From positions 1-7,094 of the forward strand of contig JAKAFQ010000217.1 of NCBI GenBank assembly GCA_021817875.1: 7,094 bases of DNA, read 5' to 3'. A program made the translations under genes and the position numbers. Origin of the DNA: Pseudomonadota bacterium (GTDB lineage: Bacteria; Pseudomonadota; Gammaproteobacteria; Steroidobacterales; Steroidobacteraceae). The notes below the pieces were generated by a model. The model searched no databases, had not been told where the DNA came from, and saw only the letters and a program-made list of their open reading frames with translations. Shown here piece by piece: positions 1-5,447 of this stretch (the first letter of the stretch is position 1; the number at the start of each line of letters is the position of its first letter).

Positions 1-1534
1 TGCGGCACAGCCAGGGCGTGAACATCAGCGCCACGCCGAGCGAGAGCAGCATTCCCGAACTCGCGTTGATCGGGATGGGGCTCATGTAGGGGCCCATCAG
101 GCCGCCGACGAACGCCATCGGCATCAGCGCGGCAATGACCGTGAAGGTGGCGAGAATGGTCGGTCCGCCGACCTCATCGACCGCCACGGGAATGATGTCG
201 CTCAGCGTGCCGCCGCCGAGGCGCATGTGCCGATGGATGTTCTCCACCACGACGATCGCATCATCGACCAGAATGCCGATCGAGAAGATCAGCGCGAACA
301 GCGACACCCGGTTGATGGTGAATCCCCACGCCCACGAGGCGAACAGTGTCGCCGCCAGGGTGACACTGACCGCCGCGCCCACCACCACGGCCTCGCGCCG
401 GCCCATGGTGAGCATGACGAGCAGCACGACCGAAAGGGTGGCCTCGATGAGCTTCTCGATGAGCTTCACCGCCTTCTGGTCGGCGGTGTGCCCATAGTCG
501 CGCGTGACGGTGATGTGCACTCCGGCGGGAATGTATGCGCCGTTCAGCTCGTGCAGCCGCCGGATCACTCCGTCGGCGATGGTGCTGGCGTTGGTGCCGG
601 TCTTCTTGGCGATCTCGATGGTGACGGCGGGCGCGTAGCTGACTTTGGGCAGACCGCGCGTGGCAGCGCCGGGACCGGTGCCGAACCAGACATAGGACTG
701 CGCCGCATCGGGCTGCATGCTCACGTCGGCGACGTCGGCCAGATAGACCGGCCGCCCCTGATGCACGCCGACCACGAGGTGGGCCACCATGCCGCGGTCG
801 GCCAGGAACTGTCCGGCCTGCACCGGCACCAGCCGGTTGCCCCCGATGAGCGAGCCGGCCTGCAGAGTCAGATTGGCCGCCTGCAGCGAGCGCGCGATGT
901 CGCCCGCGTCCAATCCGTAGACGGCGAGCTTGCCCGGATCGAGTCGCACGCGCACCAGGCTTTGCGGCGCCCCGAGGACCGAGACCTTGCGGGTTCCGGG
1001 CACACGCATCAGCTGGGTCTCGATGGCATGCGCCACCTTGCCGAGCTGGTACGAGCCGCGGCTGGCGTCTTTCGTCCACAGCGTCAGCGTCATGATGGGC
1101 ACGTCGTCGATGCCCATGGGACGTACCAACGGCCTGAGGATCCCGGAGCCCGGCGGCCACAGGTCGCGATGCGAATAGATGGCGTTGTACAGCCGCACGA
1201 TGGCGGTGGTGCGCGGCTGACCGACCTCGTACTGCACCGTCAGCACGGCGAGCCCAGGCCGCGACACGGAATAGATGTGCTTGATTCCCCGGATCTCGCT
1301 CAGCACCTGCTCCATGGGCGTGGTGACCTGGCGCTCCACCTGGCGCGAGGACGCGCCTGGAAACGGGATGAAAACGTTGGCGAAGGTGACGTTGATGTCC
1401 GGGTCTTCCTCGCGCGGGGTGATGGCGAGGGCAAACAGCCCCATGGCCACCGCGAGAATGGCGAGGAGCGGGGTGATCTGGTTGTGCAGGAAGCGGCTGG
1501 CCAGGCGCCCGCTGAAGCCGAGCTGCCCACTCAT
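1..1534 (-). CDS. RND efflux permease, N-terminal half (cut by left edge)
   Basis: This is an inner-membrane proton-driven RND pump subunit. The first 511 codons are in the window and the frame is still open at base 1. Start ATG at 1534 is preceded by AGGGG six bases upstream. Visible landmarks are a first membrane helix at about residues 21-38, followed by TPREEDPDI (39-47), a periplasmic porter domain up to about 345, then helices 2-6. Helix 4 carries ILVDDAIVVVEN (421-432), whose Asp424/Asp425 match the proton-relay aspartates of AcrB-type pumps. The sequence ends in helix 6 (VALMFTPWLC). The TPREE-type N-terminus marks a widespread RND subgroup, distinct from classical AcrB, with no agreed gene name. 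It lies 37 bases behind the adaptor gene on the same strand, so the two are almost certainly co-transcribed. Family and role are secure. The substrate (metal, organometal or organic) is unknown. Confidence 0.95.
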   Translation of the reverse strand, partial: MSGQLGFSGRLASRFLHNQITPLLAILAVAMGLFALAITPREEDPDINVTFANVFIPFPGASSRQVERQVTTPMEQVLSEIRGIKHIYSVSRPGLAVLTVQYEVGQPRTTAIVRLYNAIYSHRDLWPPGSGILRPLVRPMGIDDVPIMTLTLWTKDASRGSYQLGKVAHAIETQLMRVPGTRKVSVLGAPQSLVRVRLDPGKLAVYGLDAGDIARSLQAANLTLQAGSLIGGNRLVPVQAGQFLADRGMVAHLVVGVHQGRPVYLADVADVSMQPDAAQSYVWFGTGPGAATRGLPKVSYAPAVTIEIAKKTGTNASTIADGVIRRLHELNGAYIPAGVHITVTRDYGHTADQKAVKLIEKLIEATLSVVLLVMLTMGRREAVVVGAAVSVTLAATLFASWAWGFTINRVSLFALIFSIGILVDDAIVVVENIHRHMRLGGGTLSDIIPVAVDEVGGPTILATFTVIAALMPMAFVGGLMGPYMSPIPINASSGMLLSLGVALMFTPWLCR

Positions 1535-1571
1535 GCGCGGCCCCTGGCCCGGGCGCCGGACGCCCCAACGG

Positions 1572-2645
1572 TCATGGCGCCGTCCCCGACACGCCCGGGA
1601 AAGGCTCGAGCCGTTGCATGGCCACGAGCGGATCGAGCGCCACCCGATCCCCCGCGACGAGACCCGAAAGCACCTCGACGCGGCTGCCCAGGCGCTCACC
1701 GAGGCGCACCTGCTGCATCAGCACCTCGCCGTTGGGCTGCACCAGGTACACCGCCGTCACTTCGCTGCGCCGGATCACCGCGCCAAACGGCACCAACAGC
1801 TGGGTCCGCTGCCCGGTGGGGAATGCCGCCCGCACGACCATGCCGGGATACAGCCCCGAAACGCCATCGGGCAGCGCCAGACGGACCCTGAACGTGTTGG
1901 ACACCGGAGATGCCACCGGGAATACCGTGACGCGTCGCGCGCGGACGGCATGACCCTCCACATACACGGTCGCGCGGCCGGTGCTGCGCACCCGGGCGGC
2001 GAGCGACTGGGGAATGCTCACCACCACCCGCAGGTCCCTCAGCGAGGCCACCTTCACCAGAGGCGTCCCCGGGGCGACCGCCTCGCCCACCTGGACCATG
2101 CGCTCGACGACGACCCCCGCGTAGGGCGCGCGGATCTCGGTGTACGCCACCCCTTCGGTGGCGCTGGTGACGGCTGCGTGGGCCGCATTCAACTGGGCGA
2201 GCGCAGCGTCCCGTTCAGCCGTCACCCGGTCGAGGTCCGCCTTCGGCACGACCTGCTGGTCGTACATGGCGAGGATACGCCGGTAACGCGTCTGCGCTTC
2301 CGTAGCCCGGGCCGCGGCGGCATGCAGGGCGGCCTGCGCCTGATGCAGATCCGCTCGCTGTATCGTCGAGCGCAACTTCATGAGCAACGCGCCGGCCGGC
2401 ACGACGTCGTCCACGTCGTGATAGACAGCCGCCACCCGCCCGGAAGTCTGAGCTGCCATCGTCGCCCGGTTGACGGCCTGAACGACGCCGTCGAACAGCC
2501 GCTGCGCGGCGGTCTGCTCAGGCTCGACCCGCACCGATGCCAACGGAGCCCCGGCCCGGGGATGCGGCGGCGCATGATGCGTGCCGCATCCTGCGAGCGT
2601 CGCGGCCGTCAACGCGGCGGCCAGCCACAACCGTGATCGGACCAT
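1572..2645 (-). CDS. RND efflux periplasmic adaptor lipoprotein (membrane fusion protein)
   Basis: This 357-residue adaptor should bridge the RND permease to an outer-membrane channel. It opens with a short basic N-terminus and a hydrophobic stretch ending in the lipobox LAGC, so Cys20 is the expected lipidated residue, as in MexA-type adaptors. The split biotinyl-lipoyl domain is seen as SGRVAAVYHDVDDVVPAGALL (from 68) and TEIRAPYAGVVVERMVQVGE (169-188). Between them lies an Ala/Gln/Glu-rich coiled-coil hairpin (about 95-165). A beta-barrel (about 205-280) and a membrane-proximal domain (about 283-340) follow. Start ATG at 2645 is chosen because AGGGG lies four bases upstream and the signal peptide begins there. 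The frame stays open 48 codons further upstream, but that stretch overlaps the preceding gene and looks nothing like an adaptor. It starts 26 bases after the DUF2892 gene and ends 37 bases before the permease. Confidence 0.94.
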   Translation of the reverse strand: MVRSRLWLAAALTAATLAGCGTHHAPPHPRAGAPLASVRVEPEQTAAQRLFDGVVQAVNRATMAAQTSGRVAAVYHDVDDVVPAGALLMKLRSTIQRADLHQAQAALHAAAARATEAQTRYRRILAMYDQQVVPKADLDRVTAERDAALAQLNAAHAAVTSATEGVAYTEIRAPYAGVVVERMVQVGEAVAPGTPLVKVASLRDLRVVVSIPQSLAARVRSTGRATVYVEGHAVRARRVTVFPVASPVSNTFRVRLALPDGVSGLYPGMVVRAAFPTGQRTQLLVPFGAVIRRSEVTAVYLVQPNGEVLMQQVRLGERLGSRVEVLSGLVAGDRVALDPLVAMQRLEPFPGVSGTAP

Positions 2646-2671
2646 GTGTCCCCTGCCTTGCGCGGAGCGGT

Positions 2672-2872
2672 TCAGAACGCGGCGCCCGGCTTGACCCCGA
2701 GGCGCTTCAGCAGCATCGCCAGCGGACAGGCACCGGTGAATGCAGCCTGCAGCATGTTCGCGCCCACGAAAAGCGGCAGCAGCAGCCACCAGGCATTGAC
2801 CAGCCAGCCGAGCAGGGTTCCGACGAGCACCATGGTCCCGGCAAAAGCGAACACAACGCGATCGATCGACAT
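2672..2872 (-). CDS. YgaP-like (DUF2892) small inner-membrane protein
   Basis: This 66-residue protein consists almost entirely of the YgaP-type transmembrane domain (DUF2892). Two hydrophobic helices are visible, at about residues 5-23 and 27-45. They are followed by the family signature GANMLQAAFTGACPLAMLLK, with Cys49-Pro50, and a short basic tail. In E. coli YgaP this domain is fused to a rhodanese. Here it stands alone, as it often does beside ArsR-type persulfide regulators. Its biochemical role is unclear. Start ATG at 2872 has an excellent GGAGG five bases upstream. The same frame remains open for about 600 codons further upstream, antisense to the neighbouring genes, but that extension is not coding. 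It is the first gene of the efflux operon, directly downstream of the divergent control region. Confidence 0.9.
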   Translation of the reverse strand: MSIDRVVFAFAGTMVLVGTLLGWLVNAWWLLLPLFVGANMLQAAFTGACPLAMLLKRLGVKPGAAF

Positions 2873-2877
2873 AACGG

Positions 2878-2882
2878 CCTCC
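2878..2882 (-). promoter_or_regulatory. Shine-Dalgarno site of the DUF2892 gene
   Basis: The minus strand reads GGAGG followed by five bases (CCGTT) and ATG at 2872. It is the strongest ribosome-binding site in the window, and it fixes the start of the small membrane protein inside a much longer open frame. Confidence 0.8.
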
Positions 2883-2936
2883 AGTGCGGTCCGCCGGACG
2901 GCATGTTCCGCCCGACCCTCAGTCATCGCCGCCGTT

Positions 2937-2964
2937 ATTATATTAGTATGTTCTAAATTAGCAA
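2937..2964 (-). promoter_or_regulatory. Sigma70-type promoter of the efflux operon
   Basis: On the minus strand a perfect -10 box TATAAT (2942 to 2937) is preceded by TTGCTA (2964 to 2959), a four-of-six match to TTGACA, with a 16-base spacer. Transcription should start near 2930 and give a leader of roughly 57 bases before the DUF2892 ATG. The -35 box lies inside the palindrome at 2951-2978, so a repressor bound there would block polymerase. Confidence 0.7.
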
Positions 2965-2976
2965 GTAGTAAATTAG
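2942..2976 (+). repeat. Three ATTAG direct repeats with 15-bp period
   Basis: ATTAG occurs at 2942-2946, 2957-2961 and 2972-2976, each exactly 15 bases after the last. The second and third copies extend to the eight-base repeat TAAATTAG (2954-2961 and 2969-2976). TAG recurs in the same phase at 2989-2991. The repeats overlap the palindrome and both promoters. They may be operator half-sites, or a side effect of the palindrome in AT-rich DNA. Confidence 0.5.
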
Positions 2977-2978
2977 AA
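2951..2978. promoter_or_regulatory. Candidate ArsR-family operator (28-bp imperfect palindrome)
   Basis: The left arm TTCTAAATT (2951-2959) and right arm AAATTAGAA (2970-2978) are inverted repeats matching at eight of nine positions, with a ten-base spacer whose outermost bases also pair. The element lies in the only strongly AT-rich stretch of the window, between a divergent ArsR-family gene and the gene set it most likely represses. It covers the -35 region of the minus-strand promoter and lies just upstream of the plus-strand -10 box. BigR-type repressors are known to bind AT-rich imperfect palindromes. Assignment to this repressor is an inference. Confidence 0.6.
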
Positions 2979-2994
2979 AAATATGGGGTAGAAT
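2966..2994 (+). promoter_or_regulatory. Candidate promoter of the arsR-family gene
   Basis: TAGAAT at 2989-2994 is a five-of-six match to the -10 consensus. With a 17-base spacer the -35 position is TAGTAA (2966-2971), which is poor and falls in the palindrome's right half. Predicted initiation is near 3000-3002, almost on top of the GTG at 3002. The transcript would therefore be nearly leaderless if that codon is used, or have a leader of about 30 bases if the ATG at 3032 is used. Confidence 0.45.
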
Positions 2995-3001
2995 CGGCCG
3001 C

Positions 3002-3370
3002 GTGACGACACACCGCGAGTCCGCTACCGCGATGAAGCGCCGGCGCGAGCCGCATCACGGCGCGGCGCTCGAGCGCGCCGCCCGGGAGATGCAGCCACAC
3101 TGCATGCAGGCGGCCGGCGTCCTGCGGGCGCTGGCCAACGAACAGCGGCTGATGATCCTGTGTCATCTGGTGAGCGGGCCCCTGTCGGTCGGACAGCTCA
3201 ACGAGCGTGTCTCGCTGAGCCAGTCGGCTCTCTCGCAGCATCTTGCGGTGCTGCGCAAGGCCGGCGCCGTGCGCACCGAGCGGCAGTCGCAGACGGTGTA
3301 CTACTCTCTGACACCCGGTCTGGTCACACGCGTGCTCGGCGTGCTGCACGAAGAATTTTGCGGCGCCTGA
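3002..3370 (+). CDS. ArsR-family repressor, BigR/SqrR/YgaV-like dithiol sensor
   Basis: This is a winged-helix dimeric repressor. From the GTG at 3002 it is 122 residues; an in-frame ATG at 3032 would give 112, closer to BigR and SqrR, and neither start has a clear ribosome-binding site. The core contains LRALANEQRLMILCHLVSGP (41-60), a recognition helix in SQSALSQHLAVLRKAGAV (73-90) and a beta-wing ending in TVYYSL (98-103). Cys54, in LCHL, and Cys120, in the C-terminal EFCGA, are 66 residues apart. This is the same spacing and context as the redox pair Cys42/Cys108 of BigR and Cys41/Cys107 of SqrR, which form a tetrasulfide or disulfide on exposure to reactive sulfur and release DNA. A third cysteine, Cys34, precedes the core. 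The metal-binding ELCVCDL motif of classical ArsR is absent. The gene is divergent from the DUF2892-RND operon, across a shared palindrome. The fold is secure. The ligand is inferred from the cysteines. Confidence 0.92.
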   Translation: MTTHRESATAMKRRREPHHGAALERAAREMQPHCMQAAGVLRALANEQRLMILCHLVSGPLSVGQLNERVSLSQSALSQHLAVLRKAGAVRTERQSQTVYYSLTPGLVTRVLGVLHEEFCGA

Positions 3371-3383
3371 CCCCCCGTGGTTC

Positions 3384-3395
3384 AATACGGGTATT
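3384..3395. repeat. Short perfect palindrome in the arsR-OYE gap
   Basis: AATAC and GTATT flank a central GG, and an outer GTGG (3377-3380) and CCAC (3396-3399) also pair if a three-base bulge is allowed on the left. The two-base centre makes an RNA hairpin unlikely and no T-run follows, so it does not look like a terminator. It could be a protein-binding site, or chance. Confidence 0.3.
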
Positions 3396-3421
3396 CCACC
3401 CCAGGATTGCCACGAACCCCC

Positions 3422-4483
3422 ATGCCCTCGCTGTTCGATCCGCTCGCCGTGGGCGAGCTCACCCTGCCCAACCGCATCGTCATGGCGCCGTTGACCCGCT
3501 CGCGGGCGCTCGGGCGCGTGCCCAACGAATTGATGACCGAGTACTACCGCCAGAGAGCCTCGGCAGGCCTGATCCTCTCGGAGGCGACGGTCGTGACCCC
3601 CATGGGCGTCGGGTACGCCGACACCCCGGGCATCTGGTCGGAGGAGCAGGTGGCGGGCTGGCGGCAGGTGACCCGCGCGGTCCATGAGGCAGACGGACGC
3701 ATCTTCCTGCAGCTGTGGCATGTCGGCAGGGTGTCGCATCCTCTGTTCCTCGGCGGCACCCCTCCGGTGGCGCCGAGCGCCATTGCGCCCGACGGCCATG
3801 TGAGCCTCGTCAGGCCCAAGACCCCGTATGTGGTGCCGCGTGCGCTCGAGCGCGAGGAAATCCCGGCGATCGTCGCCGCCTTCGCGCGCGGCGCGGCCAA
3901 TGCCGAACGCGCCGGCTTCGACGGTGTGGAGCTGCACGGGGCCAACGGCTACCTGCTCGACCAGTTCCTGCAGGACAACGCCAACCGCCGCAGCGACGAT
4001 TACGGTGGCTCGATCGAGAATCGCGCCCGGCTGCTGCTCGAGGTCACCGATGCGGCAATCGCCGTCTGGGGCCCGGGGCGGGTCGGGGTGCATCTGGCGC
4101 CGCGGGGCGATGCGCATTCCATGGGGGATTCCGATCCCCGGGCGACCTTCGGCTACGTCGCCCGTGAGCTGGCCCGGCGCAGGATCGCCTTCCTGTTCGC
4201 GCGCGAGCACCCGGAAGGCGAGCGGCTCGGTCCGCAGCTCAAGGCCGCCTTCGGCGGCGTGTACATCGCCAACGAGAAACTGACGCAGGCGAGCGCGCAG
4301 GGCCTGATCGAGCGGGGCGAGGCCGACGCGGTCGCCTTCGGCAAGCTGTTCATCGCCAATCCCGACCTGGTGGAGCGCTTCAGGAGCGGCGCGCCGCTCA
4401 ATGAGCCGCGGCCGGAGCTGTTCTACGGCGGCGGTCCGAGCGGCTATACCGACTATCCCGCCCTGGTTGGCAGCGCCGGATAA
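3422..4483 (+). CDS. Old yellow enzyme family FMN oxidoreductase (N-ethylmaleimide reductase-like)
   Basis: This is a cytosolic NAD(P)H-dependent flavoenzyme of 353 residues, a normal family length. Members reduce activated C=C bonds such as enones and maleimides, and some reduce nitro compounds or nitrate esters. The TIM barrel opens with LFDPLAVGELTLPNRIVMAP. Thr25 in APLTR marks the classical OYE class rather than the YqjM type, which has Cys there. Gln98 and His100 lie in FLQLWHVGR. The substrate-binding pair His172/Asn175 and the proton-donor Tyr177 are in HGANGYLLDQF. NRRSDDYGGSIENR (188-201) and AFGKLFIANPDL (305-316) are the late-barrel FMN-binding landmarks. ATG at 3422 is preferred over the GTG at 3377, because the added 15 residues show no family similarity; a ribosome-binding site is weak for both. 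It follows the repressor gene by 51 bases on the same strand, so co-transcription and joint control are likely but unproven. Confidence 0.93.
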   Translation: MPSLFDPLAVGELTLPNRIVMAPLTRSRALGRVPNELMTEYYRQRASAGLILSEATVVTPMGVGYADTPGIWSEEQVAGWRQVTRAVHEADGRIFLQLWHVGRVSHPLFLGGTPPVAPSAIAPDGHVSLVRPKTPYVVPRALEREEIPAIVAAFARGAANAERAGFDGVELHGANGYLLDQFLQDNANRRSDDYGGSIENRARLLLEVTDAAIAVWGPGRVGVHLAPRGDAHSMGDSDPRATFGYVARELARRRIAFLFAREHPEGERLGPQLKAAFGGVYIANEKLTQASAQGLIERGEADAVAFGKLFIANPDLVERFRSGAPLNEPRPELFYGGGPSGYTDYPALVGSAG

Positions 4484-4535
4484 GGACCTCGGCCGGGCAC
4501 ACATGCCGCACGGAAAGTCATTGACGGGATCCTGA

Positions 4536-5399
4536 ATGATGCGCCCTGGCGAATCTGCGGCAGACATGCCCATCCGGCCTGAAGAGCCGGTACAGCTGTC
4601 CGAGCGTGTCTGGCGTCTCACCTGCGCCAACCCGGGCACCATGACCGGACCGGGGACCAACACCTACCTGGTCGGTGGCGGCGGCGAGTGGAGCGTGATC
4701 GATCCCGGGCCGGCGAGCGAGCGGCAGTTGCGCGCGATCCTCACCGCCGCGCCGGGCGCGATCCGCCGCATCCTGGTCACGCACACCCATCCGGATCACT
4801 CCCCCGGGGCGCTCGCCCTGCAATCCGCCACGGGCGCCGAGCTCATCGGGCGCATCAGCCCTGACCCGCGCTGGCAGGATCCGGCCTTCCACCCCGACCG
4901 CGAGCCCATCGATGGCGAGCGTTTTTCGCTCGGGGCGGCGCTCACGCTGCGGGTCGTGCACACTCCGGGTCACGCCTCGAACCACCTCTGCTACCTGCTG
5001 GAGGAGGAGCGGCTGCTGTTCACGGGGGATCACGTGATACAGGGCTCGACCGTGGTCATCGATCCGCCGGATGGCGACATGCGCGCCTACCTCGCCTCGC
5101 TGAACCGGTTGCTCGACGAGGCGCTGCACGGTCTCGCGCCCGGACACGGCCAGCTGATGCCACGGCCTCACGATGCGGTGCGCGCCCTCATCCGTCACCG
5201 CCTGCGCCGTGAAGCCAAGGTGCTCGCGGTGTTGCACGACAGCGCGCCCGCCACGCTCGCCTCCCTGGTGGTGCGCGCCTACGATGACGTGCCTGCCCGG
5301 CTGCATCCGCTCGCCGAACGCTCGCTGCTCGCGCACCTGCTGAAGCTCGAGGCCGAGGGCCTCGCCCATCAGCTCAACGGGCTCTGGCACCGGTCATAG
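4536..5399 (+). CDS. LACTB2-like metallo-beta-lactamase-fold hydrolase
   Basis: This 287-residue protein is of the same size and layout as LACTB2, an MBL-fold protein with single-strand endoribonuclease activity in human mitochondria. The N-terminal half has GPGTNTYLVG (38-47) and the dinuclear zinc site THTHPDHSPG (His83, His85, Asp87, His88). Further ligands are His146 in HTPGHASNH, Asp165 in FTGDHVIQGSTVV and His204 in APGHG. All are intact. The C-terminal third (about 218-275) is the LACTB2-type winged-helix region, ending in LLAHLLKLEAEG. The bacterial substrate is unknown, and RNA or a small ester or thioester are both possible. Start ATG at 4536 has GGGA six bases upstream; an in-frame ATG at 4566 is an alternative. 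It lies 52 bases after the OYE gene on the same strand, so it is probably in the same operon. It is not an ETHE1-type persulfide dioxygenase. Confidence 0.9.
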   Translation: MMRPGESAADMPIRPEEPVQLSERVWRLTCANPGTMTGPGTNTYLVGGGGEWSVIDPGPASERQLRAILTAAPGAIRRILVTHTHPDHSPGALALQSATGAELIGRISPDPRWQDPAFHPDREPIDGERFSLGAALTLRVVHTPGHASNHLCYLLEEERLLFTGDHVIQGSTVVIDPPDGDMRAYLASLNRLLDEALHGLAPGHGQLMPRPHDAVRALIRHRLRREAKVLAVLHDSAPATLASLVVRAYDDVPARLHPLAERSLLAHLLKLEAEGLAHQLNGLWHRS

Positions 5400-5447
5400 C
5401 GGCGCCGACGAACATCGGCACAACCCCCGCCCTCGCGCCCCGGAGCC
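5400..5447. other. Convergent intergenic gap with a weak hairpin
   Basis: This 48-base gap separates the converging hydrolase and second RND genes. GCCGA (5404-5408) and TCGGC (5415-5419) form a five-base-pair stem with a six-base loop. Neither strand has a T-run after it, so it is at most a poor terminator. No other signal is visible. Confidence 0.35.

Noticed and set aside
227..2636. Long plus-strand open frames (227-1891 and 1275-2636) opposite the RND permease and adaptor.
   Set aside because: They have low-complexity His/Arg/Gly-rich translations without domains, mirroring codon bias of the real minus-strand genes.
3002..3370. Classical arsenite- or cadmium-sensing ArsR/CadC-type regulator.
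   Set aside because: There is no ELCVCDL-type cysteine motif in the recognition-helix region; the cysteines lie at the BigR/SqrR positions instead.
4124..4139. Hairpin GGGGAT-TCCG-ATCCCC inside the OYE gene.
   Set aside because: It is a perfect six-base stem, but it sits within conserved coding sequence (SMGDSDPR) in GC-rich DNA, with no T-run. It is most likely a codon-usage coincidence.
2873..4663. A very long minus-strand open frame running upstream of the DUF2892 gene and antisense to the repressor, OYE and hydrolase genes.
   Set aside because: Its translation is Arg/Gly/His/Gln-rich with no recognisable domain, it crosses the AT-rich promoter, and it opposes genes with intact motifs. 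It is a high-GC artefact; only the last 66 codons are real.
4536..5399. Hydrolase as the ETHE1/BLH-type persulfide dioxygenase expected beside a BigR-like regulator.
   Set aside because: The motif after the second metal ligand (FTGDHVIQGSTVV) and the C-terminal winged-helix region match LACTB2, and the ETHE1-type GRTDFQ-like region is missing.
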